Shown here in pieces: positions 35,301 through 46,683 of a stretch of 64,000 bases of DNA. The translations under genes and the position numbers were made by a program. The DNA is from Phoronis australis (Eukaryota; Phoronida; Phoronidae). The notes under the pieces were generated by a model. That model was given only the letters and a program-made list of their open reading frames with translations. It had not been told where the DNA came from and did not search any database. Positions within the stretch are counted from its first letter, which is position 1; each line of letters opens with the position of its first letter. The stretch is from positions 192,954 to 256,953 of the forward strand of contig NMRA01000567.1 in the NCBI GenBank assembly GCA_002633005.1, written 5' to 3'.

Positions 35301-36300
35301 TGGAAGTGGACTTTTGTCGCATTTTCTACTTTTTTCAGAATTTTTGTTTGTCTGGGGCAAACATTTTTGCCAACTACGCCAAACAGGAGGGCTCGTTCGA
35401 GCCCCAGCCGCCCCTGGATGCGGGCATGGGAAACAAGCTGTGTGGGTACAGCAGAATGTGCCAAAGAATAAGGTTTACTGTTCAAAGAAAGAAGTTGACT
35501 CAATAATCCCTGTTAGTAGGGTACATGTTCTTCAGCAAGATAATCTGAGGTAGGCGTAGCCTGTCAATGCAGAGTCGGTGCCTGGGAACTTGATATTAAC
35601 ACATCAAATCAGACTGTTTACACTAAAACAACAGTTTCTTCTTTTAGTTATAAGTGAAGTGTTCCTCTTTATATGGTGATGAGTGACAATCGCAGGTTAC
35701 GTAGCTCTTCTAGGGATCCCGCCTGCTCTAGGTCAGATCTCACTATTCATCATACTCTGCACCCAACTCGCACAAGTAGGCCTAAAATTGAGCCATTTGA
35801 AAAATAGTCTACACACCAACAAACAATATCATTACATTGTGCAAGCTTGCAAACATTATCCACTAAACCTGGCCATGTAAGTTCTATCTCACTCCAGTTT
35901 TCACACAATAAACAATGCCAGCTGACCAGGACACGGCTGCCTGGATCTGACCCTGTAACTTGAACTGTAGACTACACACAGACTAGTCTTCTTTAACAAA
36001 ACAGCTGATACAATTTCACTTCAATTTTGTTACATTCCTGGCAGAAGATATACAGCCACTACCAGTGAGTGTCGTACGACCATGCTGTGGGCCTCAGTAT
36101 TGCAACTATATCCATAGGTAGGCCTTCTACTACTATTATTCTACTTCAGTACTTACTCCTGTTTTCCGAGCACATACTTGCCAGTAGCAGTATGGAATCA
36201 TACAATGAATATACATATACCCCTCGTTAGCTTTAGAAAAGCGAAACAAAATATTTTGTTAACACCAGAAGACACACTGACATTACGTACAGTCATCCAT
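32352..36300. other. Intergenic or intronic, no supported gene
   Basis: Two frames without stops longer than 300 bases (32555-32866 and 33122-33463, +) have no recognisable domain, no paired splice signals that I trust, and the second overlaps an equally long antisense frame. A segment near 35390-35440 (GGCTCGTTCGAGCC..CCGCCCCTGGATGC) resembles repeat ends in this window. Nothing else stands out. Confidence 0.4.
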
Positions 36301-36361
36301 GTTGTTATGTTGCATGAGCTCCTCTCAGAAGGTAGCGCTACATAAACAGCTGTGACTAATT

Positions 36362-36528
36362 TAGGTCACAGTCAAACATCTTTGGTAACTATCAAATCTT
36401 ATGGTTGTGACCTAGAAAACGAATTAGGTCAGGAAACCACCATCATGGATTTACGGCACGTTGTGGGTATTCTTAGACAAGTAGGTTTGCAAAATGACTT
36501 GGTGGAATCTCTTTTGGAGGATATTTAG
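36362..36528 (+). CDS. Possible terminal exon with a death-domain-like tail (unrecognised gene)
   Basis: After an AATTTAG acceptor-like site, a frame stays open for 55 codons to TAG 36526-36528. Its end reads TTIMDLRHVVGILRQVGLQNDLVESLLEDI. The pattern (Thr-rich turn, DL..xxILRxxGLxxDLVExL) is what the last two helices of animal death domains look like, for instance in adaptor proteins. No upstream exon with the rest of the domain was recognised, and a frame this long can arise by chance in such DNA. This is a guess based on one helix pair. Confidence 0.25.
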
Positions 36529-39193
36529 ACAATCTAAACATCAGTTATCACCGCCAAGGCCTTAAACTGGCGCATAATAACCACATGGACGCAGTGACTG
36601 GGTGATTACGAATGCCACCAGTGTCAGTGCCGTGGTCCGAGTCGGCCAGTACCTGGCACCAGCCTACATCACGATTGGTGTAATGTTATCATGTAATTGA
36701 AGTCATCGTAATATAACTAAGCACTCTGTTACGGGCGTAAGATTCTATTCTGATCCGAGTTTCACGTCCCGTAACGGTAATTTAATAATTCACAGTCGGT
36801 GAGTAATAGGCTAACAACTATAATTCTGGCTTTTTAGATAGGCCTACAGTTTGTGGGCTTTGTTTTTTGCTTAGGACAGCTTAGGTACAAATCAAATGCC
36901 ACCATGTTCTTTTATATGTTACATATGCTCATGAGATAAATATTGTCAGATAAACGGATTCATAATTGACAGCATATATTCCCGGCAAAAAATAAGGCAG
37001 CTGTTATCTAAATCTCATACTGCCTAGTATATGATCGAGATCTGCCATAAAATGTAAAATGTCTAAAACATGATGCCACAAGGTGATTTTTAGTTGTACC
37101 ATGAAACGGAAGGAGGAAATATATAGCTGTGAAAAAGCACTAAAGTAATACTGAAGTTATATGCAATTCATATATGTGAGTGTGCGTGTGTGTGTGCGTG
37201 CGACTGTGCATGTGTATTCATGTGTTCATGTGTATACCGTATATAAGTATGTGTGTACAACTTGCGTGCATGCAAGAGTATCTACGTAAATATTGCCACA
37301 TGTGTCAAAAAGCAATCTGATGCTGTGGGGGGATTTGGGACAAAGCTTCGAAAAGCAGTTAAGTCCCACTGAAAATGGGCCCGTTTCTAAATTGACTACT
37401 TATGCGGTACGCTTTCAAAGTTTGGACACCAGTCGAATTTTGTGTACGACTAATAGTAAGTGTGGCTAGTACTACTGCGAGATGGTTGCAAGTCAAAGAT
37501 GTATTTTTGTATGGTTTGTTGCTTTTGTTTGAAGACACGCTTAACTGGAACAGATATGAAAATATATTAAACATGTGACAGTTAACCTAGATAGTAAGTT
37601 AAAAAATATTCAGAACAAGACAACTTTGGCACTGTTCCCCCTAGTGGCTACTGTTTTGAATTACCCTTACGGGGTACATCACAAATTCCAAAACTTCGTC
37701 CGTTGCCATTGGTTACACTTTCACTCCCTGAAGTTGTTACCAATAGTGTGCCCTTGGTTGCCACCAATTAAAATTATATTCCGAAGGTACTGCAAATTAT
37801 TGATGCACCCCATATCCCCTTCTTCCTATAGCCCTGCAGTATAAAAGTTGTTTGCATTACAGAACTCGAGATGTAGCATAAAGTCAACTCCTCAAATAAG
37901 ACCTGGCAAAATTCCCAGGTCACCAAAACAAAGAAACTGCGTAGGGGTTGTGAGAGTCCTGGCAAGTGACGCATAGTTGGCAAGAGTTGAAAATTAAACA
38001 AGATACCTGAAGTGAAAAACCAGCAAACTCTTCAAATATCTGTCGATGTACCCGAGACCGCTCATTTTTTGTGGAATTTTCCAAAAGCTAGTAATAAGCA
38101 TTTCTTTACAGACACGGGGCAGCAACAGAAAAACAATATGATCATTAAATTAACATTTTGTTTTGTTTACATTTTATAATGGGGTCCAAGTTTCTGATTT
38201 TAATGAGTTGAATTCTATTTAGAATAACTAGATGACGTGAACTATAACTATTCCGCAAATACTTTTGAAATTGCAAAAGACCCGGCAATGCATCAAGTTT
38301 AAATCTGTAACAACTTCTTAACTTGATTTTATATCATTCTTTGTAATATTTAATCGTTTTAAGGTTTTCAGATCTTCTGCAAGTTTAAAAAGTAAAAATA
38401 CGACCTAAGGTTATTTTTGTTGGCTGAAAAATTCTAATTTCATGGGTATGATGGATGTACGTGACTGTCGTACAAATTTGTCATACGTCTGTCACGCAAT
38501 TTCTGACTAAACGAATAATCCTTGGGATCTAAAATTTTGGTCAATGATATTGAGTAACAAATTAAAAGAGAATCTGAAATTATTCTAATTTTGTATGAAA
38601 ACTTTTAACGTAACTAAACTTTTTAGCACTTTTTTGTGACGGACGTATGGCACCATGATACTCAGGAGTTGGCCTTTGAATTCAAGAGGTAAATGGTGTG
38701 CCAAAACATTTATTTTCTTATAAAGTTTGGGCTTCGTGTGATTGCACAAATTTGATAATATAGTGAAATACCCATAATTGGCTTATCTTTTGACAATAAC
38801 TAGCAACACACATGAACATGGAGCTAATTTTTTAGGGTCGAGTGAACCCCAAAAATGGGTCCATTTAAGCCAAAATTTGAAAGTTATAGGACAGTCAGAT
38901 ATTGAACCTTAAACTAGAGAGATGTAGCTTTCAAGTTCAGATGAGACCAGAAATGTTAGTATAGTCACAATTTTAATTTTTTGTCTCGAGGTTGACCTTT
39001 TCATGGAATTGTCCTGATATTATACTCTAATTTGAAGAAAATTTTGTAGTGCAGGACTCTTTGCTGGTACTATGACTGAATGTCACCATCAGTCTGAAAA
39101 CATTTATTTATTGAAATATGAGAGTGACAATGGCACTTTGAATATTATAGTAAATGTTGATATCTGAAAAACATCTTATTTGTACTTTTACAG
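36529..39193. other. Non-coding upstream of the fucosyltransferase exon
   Basis: No coding sequence is supported. A TG-rich microsatellite occupies about 37170-37255. Since the fucosyltransferase exon is preceded by a splice acceptor, part of this stretch should be intron, and an untranslated first exon may lie in it or farther left. Confidence 0.45.
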
Positions 39194-39195
39194 TA

Positions 39196-40296
39196 ATGAT
39201 GGGATCTACAATTGGGACATGCCATTCATATAGGGCAGGATTTAGAGTGAATAGAAGAACCATTCTCCTATGGGCTCTTGGCTTGCTGGTGGTTTCTGCT
39301 TTCTTTTACACATTGTTGCCCAGTGGACACCCCAGGCTTGACCACTATGGAGCTGTTAATGAAATTGATCCTCGACATCTACACAACCTGACGTATGAAT
39401 TCAAGCGACAAGGTCCTTACCTATATATTGACTCAATAGGACAAACTGGTAATAACATGTTTGAATATGCATCGTTGTATGGGATAGCTCGCATGCTGAA
39501 CATGACTCCTGTGATTGACAGCTGGGCACCTGTGAGAACAATATTTAACTCTCTGTCAGCCTTGACAAAGAATGACATTGCAGTACCATTAAAGACATTC
39601 AGATTATTCAGAGAAAAGCTGCCATGTGCTTTTGATGAAAAAGTCAAAGAAATAGATGATAATACATATCTACAATACTACTTTCAATCATGGAAGTACT
39701 TTAATCATGTGTCAAGTGAAATTCGACAGGAGTTTATCTTTAAAGACAGTGTTTATGAAAAGAGTGTTGAAGTGTTAGAAAGTCTCATGAAAAAGTTTAA
39801 CCAAACACTCCACCAAACCACTGTGGTTACAACTTTAAGAAGAATTCGAAGAAGTACCTTAGTTGCGCGAAGGGAGTTGCCCCATGTAACACTTGTAGGT
39901 GTTCATGTACGGCGAGGTGATGTAGTGAGAGAAAACAAGCTTAAGTTTGGTTACACTGTACCTGATGTCTCATATTTTATTAAGGCAACCAATTACTTCC
40001 GGAAAAAATATAAAAACGTTATCTTTATAGTGACCACAAATGATGCACAGTGGGTAAGGGAAAATGTTTTGTTTTCTGACGCTGTGCTGTCAGAAGGCTT
40101 GTCAGCAGCATCTGACTTGGCTATACTCACTCTTTGTGATCACATCATTATGTCTGAAGGCAGTTTTAGCTGGTGGGCAGCTTATCTTGTTCCTGGGGAA
40201 GTGATTTATTTTAAAGACTGGCCCAAGAATGGTTCAGTGCTTGATCAGAGAACAGTGAAAGAAGATTATTTTTTACCCAAGTGGATACCCATGTAA
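39196..40296 (+). CDS. FUT1/FUT2-like: Galactoside alpha-1,2-fucosyltransferase (GT11 family), complete coding exon
   Basis: One uninterrupted frame of 366 residues, the usual size for the family. A TTTTACAG acceptor ends at 39193, three bases before ATG 39196 (a second ATG follows directly), so the longer in-frame start at 39154 would lie in the intron and is rejected. It is a type II Golgi protein: short basic N-terminus, signal anchor at about residues 22-41 (ILLWALGLLVVSAFFYTLL), stem, then the catalytic domain. GT11 motifs are GQTGNNMFEYASLYGIA (82-98, the family's GxxGNxMxxYA block), VGVHVRRGD (234-242, the donor GDP-fucose-binding motif) and SEGSFSWWAAYL (320-331). Four N-glycosylation sequons are seen (N64, N102, N202, N345). 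It would transfer fucose from GDP-fucose to galactose in alpha-1,2 linkage; the acceptor is unknown. Confidence 0.94.
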   Translation: MMGSTIGTCHSYRAGFRVNRRTILLWALGLLVVSAFFYTLLPSGHPRLDHYGAVNEIDPRHLHNLTYEFKRQGPYLYIDSIGQTGNNMFEYASLYGIARMLNMTPVIDSWAPVRTIFNSLSALTKNDIAVPLKTFRLFREKLPCAFDEKVKEIDDNTYLQYYFQSWKYFNHVSSEIRQEFIFKDSVYEKSVEVLESLMKKFNQTLHQTTVVTTLRRIRRSTLVARRELPHVTLVGVHVRRGDVVRENKLKFGYTVPDVSYFIKATNYFRKKYKNVIFIVTTNDAQWVRENVLFSDAVLSEGLSAASDLAILTLCDHIIMSEGSFSWWAAYLVPGEVIYFKDWPKNGSVLDQRTVKEDYFLPKWIPM

Positions 40297-40504
40297 ATAT
40301 TCATATTGGCACCTCATGTTGCTGCTTTTTATGTGCCCACGTATACATCTGTTGGTGCATATTGCCATCATCTCTGTCTGGGCATCCTCTGCTGTATTCC
40401 CCAAACCCTTTGCAAATGTGTTCATAGAGATCTAATTAAGGATGACGGCAACTTTTCGACATATCCTACTTTTGCTATACATTTTTGTTTTTGCGTTTTT
40501 CTGT

Positions 40505-41165
40505 GTGTATACCGAGTTCCTTGACAGAATTACATGAAATTTGGCAAAGAGGCTCTTCCAATGACATATTCTGCCATTTGTATTATTTATTATTTTTGTG
40601 TCTGCCAAAGCACTAAAAATCATGAAACTTGGCAGAAACTGTGCTAAGGAGAGCATGACTGACGATTTTCAGACAAGCATCACTACAGCAGTGCCCTCTA
40701 GTGCAAGTTTTTTGCCTCTGCCTCAATTTCTACCAAGTTTCGTGATAGACCTTCATTAAAATTGTTCTGTGTTTAACTGTTGAGGAGCATGGCTGACGTT
40801 GCATATAATTTTTTATGAAGGTATAGATAGCGCCTGCAGTTTCAGATATTGTGATATGATTTATTGTTTTGTGGTCTGTTTTTTTTGCATTTGCTTCCCT
40901 ATCTGCAAACTGTTTGAAGAATCGTTATGGAAGTTGGCATATGTGTACCTATTCAAGAGAGTATATAGTCCGCATTAATTTACTGACTGTTCCCTCTGTA
41001 GTGCCCTAATAGCAATTTTAGTTTTCTTTGAATCTGCCTCTATATCCTACATGTTCTTCGATGTATCTTTGTGAAATTTCATCTCTGTGTTAATTTCCAA
41101 TGAGGAGAACTTGCACTAGTGTTGTTGGTTTTCAGATGATTTCAACTACCATGGAAATGTCTGAA
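40505..41165. repeat. Dispersed repeat related to the 61 kb tandem array
   Basis: Contains GCCCTCTAGTGCAAG followed by TTTTTTGCCTCTGCC, preceded by repeated phrases of the type ATGAAA.TTGGCA (about 40532, 40624) and a later weaker copy (GTGCCCTAATAGCAA near 41000). The same order occurs at 6.03-6.57 kb. Confidence 0.45.
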
Positions 41166-41405
41166 AAATGAGCACCTTTTATTTCTTTATCATTTGTGGT
41201 GTACACGGTAGATGCATATCAACGCACTGAATTAACTCCTGTTCAATGACATGGTGCTGCATCAGCTGCGAACACAGTATTTACTACAAGGGTTTCTGTA
41301 AGTGTTTCACTGAACCTGCATTAGGCACTAACTGCTTTGGTTAATTAATTACATGTATTTAATAGTGTGGCTTTGTTATTGGTGCATATTGTTTGATGTT
41401 GCCAT

Positions 41406-41512
41406 ATTATATATATATATTTTGCAACAGAAATCAATCGTCCTAAAAAGTAAGTTTTCTAACTTTAGCATCGTGTTAATTATTCGCACACACACACACA
41501 CACACACACAAA
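41406..41512. repeat. AT and AC dinucleotide microsatellites
   Basis: An (AT)n run at about 41406-41421 and an (AC)n run at about 41486-41511, in fucosyltransferase 3' sequence. Confidence 0.9.
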
Positions 41513-41630
41513 GTGGCATTTGTATCCACTAATAACAGTGTATTGTAGTTAAGTCAAGATATTTGCTAATCATGTTCGTTATTGGTGTTTACACTCGTCT
41601 ATTGTTATGCATATTTAACTTGCAACAGAC

Positions 41631-41884
41631 CAGGGGCCTGTTCCAAGAAACTGACTTAAGTTCATTTTTGACTTAAGTTTAAGATTTGTCTTAAATTCCA
41701 AACTTTGAAACTTCCACACTCTGTTAGTTAGTGAAATTTAAGACAAAACTTAAATCACACAATTAATCCAAACTTAAGATCTCTTTCCTGAATTAGTTAT
41801 GAGACAAATTTAACTTTGATTTTAAAATTTACTAAAATTTAGGATTTGTCTTAGCTAAGTCAGTTTTGTTGGAACAGGCCCCTG
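41631..41884. repeat. Terminal-inverted-repeat element, 254 bp
   Basis: It starts CAGGGGCCTGTTCCAAGAAA and ends with the inverse of CAGGGGCCTGTTCCAACAAA. The match continues into ACTGACTTAAG. The interior is rich in ACTTAAG and TTTGTCTTA, also found in the GTTTCATGAA elements. I could not identify a convincing target-site duplication. Confidence 0.75.
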
Positions 41885-41981
41885 CCCTCTATCAAAAATG
41901 CATAGCTTTGGATTCAGACCATTTGTCATCATAAACCTTGTCTCGTCTCATTCCTTATTCAAATTTTAGGTGATTTATTTT

Positions 41982-42521
41982 GGGGTCAGTTTCATAAAGT
42001 GACTGAAGACTAAAATCAGAAATTTGGTCTTCTTCTCCATACAACAATTTTTGAAAAAAATAATTGAATCTCCCTTGAGCAAAAGTATAGTCTTTGAGAA
42101 TACACATTAGAACTTTTACTGAGATATTCTATCAATTATTTTTAAGCTGTAGTCATAATTATACAGTTAGACGAACTTACCTTAAGTGAAGGATGACTGT
42201 AATTTTATGTATCCCCAGAATTCCCCCAGAGTGCTAACATGNAAACTTCCAAGATGATTATATAGGATAAGAAGAAAATGCTCAGTAGCAAAGAGTTATG
42301 CAATTGAGCGTGGTCGCGGTATAACTTGCGCGAAAAAACCTTCCAAAGGAAAAACACGTCTTCCTCCAGAAGATAAGTCCGTGGAATGGTTCGCTTTGCG
42401 CATGTCCGTATCTCATGGTAGTACTCGGGGGAATTCTGGGAGGAATAAAATTACTTGGCTAAACCTTTATTTAACAATTGTGTAGAAGGAACGCAAGACC
42501 CAATTTTATGAAACAGACCCC
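41982..42521. repeat. Foldback element with a nested inverted repeat
   Basis: The outer ends are GGGGTCAGTTTCATAAAG and, inverted, GGGTCTGTTTCATAAAAT. Inside, CCAGAATTCCCCCAGAGT (about 42217) and its near inverse ACTCGGGGGAATTCTGG (about 42422) bound a second element, with an N at 42242. This looks like one mobile element inserted into another. Confidence 0.6.
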
Positions 42522-42940
42522 TGGCCTTGTGAACAACTGACAGTTTGTTTTTGTTGCTTGAGACAATGTTCAATAAGTTGGCTCATCACCATGATCAATG
42601 ATGAACTATTGGTTCCCACACAAAAATCAATTATTATCTAAGGAACAGACCCAGACTAGTTTTATAACATTTACTTGCAGTCTGTATCAGAAGTAGCTTA
42701 CTTGATAGATGGTGGGTTTTAGCAGTGGTAGATAAATGTTTATGAAACTATGACAGCATTCCTATACCATTGATATTGGTATATACACAACGTGTATCCA
42801 TATACATATATATCTACATACCCGTGTGTTAGAATATTTTTGTCGGTTTTGTTGTTGTTTTTGTTCAAGTGGTACCATTTAATTTATGGTTTTCGTTTTT
42901 AAGAATGGTTATCTTATGTTTTTAGTAAAATAAATACATT

Positions 42941-44130
42941 GTTATCCAACTTCTTGTATGTCAGTTTTTATTCTCAAACCCAGCTTCCATTTCAGTTTCA
43001 ACTTCTGTGTAGAATGGTCTCATCGAGTGGTTTAGTTTCTGCTATTCATTAGCATAGTTAGGAACATGCAAATGCATCTTTCAACCAAATCACTTTCTGA
43101 GGAAAACCCTTTATAAAGTCAAAACATGCATTATTCAGATTTTTGCTTAAAAGGACATTTTTAGTTATTAGCATTCATGGGTGGTGCGACTACAAGTTAA
43201 ATGCATTGTTAGAACACTGGTATTTATTGAGCGAGATTTATCGCCACCCGCAGAGCTCATTTTATTGCAACTGCAAACATTTCTGGTTTGAAAATCACTT
43301 TTCTTGCCACGTGACTGTTCTAGTTCATCTACTTGGACCTTCAGACAAGTCTCAGTCATGTTGGATCAGAATTGAACAATTAAACTGTATTTACAAAACA
43401 TTTATTACTTGAAAACATTTTCCAACTAAGGACTGGTTTGCACTAAATTTCATCAGTTGGGCTCTGCGACTTAATAAAAAATAAAGCTTTTGCTGTGTTT
43501 AGGTTAGATACAGAAGTTGCCCTGGTTATTCAGGTGTAAGTTAGGAAACAAAGATATCACATAAAAGCTGTGCTGTTAATCGATGCTTTTTAAGTACCAT
43601 TTGTATTGTCATACTTATTGTTCTAAAAGATCGCATTTTATGGTTGTTTCCGTGTACACAAATGTGTTTGTGATAATACCATGAAGTAGGCACACGCAAC
43701 GTGTCTTTATTACTGTACCTCAAAATCACAAGTACAGATAATATTCATGAATGTATACTTTGCATGAAGAATCTTACTTCTACCTGTAGCAGAAACGGAG
43801 ATTTGATGAAAGTTTCTTCAACGTGTATAGTGTATTTGATGGAAAGAAAGAGTGTATTGTGTTGTACAACTATAAGTAGCAGTTGGAGATCATGCCCATG
43901 CAATACAAAATTTGAACAAAATCTAAAATTCTCTTCTCTAGACATTGCACCAACATTTTTGTACCTGGTTTCTGGTGATGACCCACCTACACCTTGGATA
44001 AGAAATCAGCAAAACCCAATGCTTCTTTCCCATAATACACCAACAACTTCAATATCAAATATCGACATGAATGCACTAATAGGGAGAAAAATGATATTCA
44101 GCACTAAAAACAATCGTGGTTTCTTAAAAG
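42941..44130. other. Intergenic, no supported gene
   Basis: A + strand frame of 147 codons (43701-44144) is open but has low-complexity composition, no splice context and no family resemblance, and it runs into the zinc-finger pseudogene. Nothing else is recognised. Confidence 0.45.
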
Positions 44131-44132
44131 TG

Positions 44133-44268
44133 TGTGTACTTTGATGACTCCTAGCAAAAGACTTGTCTGCAGACAGTATAATTCTATAGTCTTTCACCAG
44201 TGTGTACTTTGATGACTCCTAGCAAAAGACTTGTCTGCAGACAGTATAATTCTATAGTCTTTCACCAC
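44133..44268. repeat. Near-perfect 68-bp tandem duplication inside the zinc-finger pseudogene
   Basis: 44133-44200 and 44201-44268 are the same sequence (start TGTGTACTTTGATGACTCCT) with one visible difference at the end. A C2H2 repeat unit is 84 bp, and 68 is not a multiple of 3, so this is not finger duplication and it would shift any reading frame. Confidence 0.95.
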
Positions 44269-45535
44269 GGTGTATGCTTGTGTGGCTGCCAAAATTACTA
44301 CTCCCACTAAAGATTTGCTACAGAGAGTTTCTCACCAGTTCATACCCTTGAGTGTTGAATTAGATTACACTTCAACATGAAACCCCTTTCCACACTGTAT
44401 GGTCTCTCACCAGTGTGTTTTTGTGTGCACAGTAAGACCACTGATTTTACACAGCTTTCCACAGATGGTGCAACTGTATGGCTTCCCACTGGAGCACATT
44501 CTTGAGACTTAATTAGATTCTTGATCAGTTTCAAACCTATTCCACAGATGGCATAACAATAGGGTCTCTCATCAGAGTGTGTTCTTGTGTGGCCAGCTAG
44601 ATTACTTGATGGAAACAATTACCCACAGATAGCACAACAGTATTGCTTTTCACCAGTGTGTATTCTTGTGGGTTGAGTTGGACCACCATTGACTTCATAA
44701 TACTTTCCACAGATGGGACAGCTATATGGTTTCTCATCAGTGTGTGTTTTTGTCGCTAACTATGTCACTCCTTGACAAAAAAGAATTTCTACAGAAAGCA
44801 AAATTGAAAGGCGTCTCACTAGGATGTCTTCTTGTGTGTGTAATTAGATTACTGCACCTCCTTAAAACTCATTCCCCAGATGGCACAACTGTATGGTCTC
44901 TCGTCAGTGTCAGCTCGTGTGTGGCCAGTCAGAACACTGTTGCATGCAGGACTTTCCACATACATAACAGCTGTATGGTCTCTCACCAGTGTGTGTTCTT
45001 GTGCGGATAGTTAGATCCTTCTTGCTCCCAAAAGACTATCCACACATGCCACAAATTTGTGGTAAAGATGCGAGTTCGTAATAGCTTAAAAATGTTGCGT
45101 TTCATACAACCGTACAGTTTCTTCCTCGTGTGTGCGCCGCAAGATTGTGCCTTGTCCCATATCCTTAGCTGTATTTATTGCAGTGATATTGCACATCACT
45201 ACGACTTTTGTTACCCATAGTAAAGTCACCAGTCATAGCCTCACTGCTACCTTCTACATGAAGGGTAATCGTCACACTCCAGCTTGAACTCTGTAGGTAC
45301 AAATATACCGTTACCCACAGAACAGCCCAATTCATCGTAACTATCCTGGTATTTAATACCCTACTGTTTGATATAACCATCTTCTTCACTAAGCTCTCTT
45401 CCACTGTCAACAGTATCAACTCCAAGACCCTTATTCCCGCCTCTTAACGTTGCTTCGCACTCTTCACAAACTCTTGGTGTAACAACTCATCAGGTTTTTG
45501 CATGATCACAGCAGTTTTCTTTGTTCATAGTGAAG
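44133..45535 (-). pseudogene. C2H2 zinc-finger protein pseudogene
   Basis: From about 45160 down to 44133 the minus strand is an array of decayed C2H2 units. The best is TDEKPYSCPICGKYY (about 44700-44745), and linkers such as HTGEKQYCCAICG, HSDERPYCYAICG and HTGERPY recur at 84-base-like spacing. Stops and frame changes interrupt them and many ligands are lost. Upstream, 45165-45535 holds a finger-free segment starting after a TTTTAG acceptor with MNKENCCDHAKT and containing GNGIFVPTEFKLECDDY, also with in-frame stops. That segment is paralogous to the exon at 47980-48295. As a family, these are nuclear DNA-binding proteins. This copy is dead by sequence. Confidence 0.8.
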
Positions 45536-46540
45536 ACACTAAAATTAGAAATACTGACATGAAGAAATACAAAATTGACAACTTCAATTACACACATTGC
45601 CTCAACACGTACAGCTAAGATAAGGTAATGATAAAATCACACCAATTTCAGACTCAATTTGGCGGACAAGTGAAATTTTATTTCATCATTTTTCCATGAC
45701 TAGACGTAGTGCATAATTAAATACTTTTCCGCATTATAGTTTTGTACCACATCTACAACGGAACAAATGTTTTGAAAAATTGTAGGCATTCATGACTGTT
45801 GTGTTCAAAACTCTCACATAACTGAAAAATGTGATTTTGGGGAATTCTTTTTGTGTGAAAGTGTGATTTTATCGTATTTGTTTTAAGTCTGAATTTTTAA
45901 AGCTAAATTTTCAAAGTAGATAATGTAACGTTTCCAGCATTATAATCTGTCATGATTCAAGACTTTTGAGATAAGCTACTTGGAGCACTGCTTCTAAAAC
46001 TTTATATCAGGTGTCAGCAACTTATGGCTAGCAAGTTAGCATGTAAACCATGGCAACCATGTAAAAATATAACACACCAGCATGGCAGACATGTAAAGCA
46101 AAAAAAACTGTTATGTGGCGAACATAAAAGTACTACCACGCTGGCACGTAACATGTAGAATCCGCCAAGTAAAAAAGGGCAAACATGCAAGGTACTGCCT
46201 CACTAGAGAGAAGAGCACGGCAACCATGCAAAAGTGCGACACATTAGCCTGGCAAATGGTAGAGGTGTAATGTATGATCATCATAGAACTGTCAACAAAG
46301 ACATGCTTTCAATAGGCTTGGTAATTCTGGAAAGACAGCAGGGCGATAACCACCCAATGTGAATGACCAAACATTTATAATATATAAAAATTTACAACAA
46401 TAGATTTGACAATTCAAGTGCTCAAATACTGTTAAGAAACCAGTTAAAGTTTATTTTATTGGCAGGACGCTTCCATAAAGCATGGTTTTGGTTGTGATAC
46501 AGCTGAAACCTAAGTTTGCTGTGTACATATTGTTTAACAG
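45536..46540. other. Non-coding, repeat-like
   Basis: Includes TTGGCGGACAAGTGAAATTTTATTT at about 45659, related to the phrase at 26777 and 28331, so a dispersed repeat begins or ends here. Between about 46040 and 46260, short phrases of the type GGCAACCATG / GGCAGACATG / GGCAAACATG recur about every 30-45 bases, an irregular minisatellite-like pattern. No gene seen. Confidence 0.4.
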
Positions 46541-46683
46541 TGGCCGATAAACTTACTATTAAACCAAGGACCCCAAATCAACTGGACAAATTATTAGGAG
46601 AGTGGTTGTGTGACCCCATTTCTAATGGGTTTGTTGCCGTTCATTGCATTGCTTTGCCGCTGGGACTATCAGAACTAATGTAG
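46541..46683 (+). CDS. Possible terminal exon, unrecognised
   Basis: A TTTAACAG acceptor is followed by 46 open codons to TAG 46681-46683, reading in part ADKLTIKPRTPNQLDKLLG then EWLCDPISNGFVAVHCIALP. The composition is protein-like and the acceptor is good, but no upstream exon or family was recognised and a chance frame of this length is not rare. It could also be a fragment of a decayed gene. Confidence 0.2.

Larger units (their letters stand above)
40297..42940 (+). other. Probable long 3' UTR of the fucosyltransferase gene
   Basis: No coding sequence. The first strong poly(A) hexamer in a typical context is AATAAA at 42929-42934. The stretch contains a repeat related to the 61 kb array (40505-41160), an AT and an AC microsatellite, and two or more foldback elements, so cleavage may occur earlier. 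Confidence 0.35.

Noticed and set aside
43701-44144. 147-codon open frame on the + strand
   Set aside because: No domain, Kozak or splice context, and it overlaps the antisense zinc-finger remnant including the 68-bp duplication.
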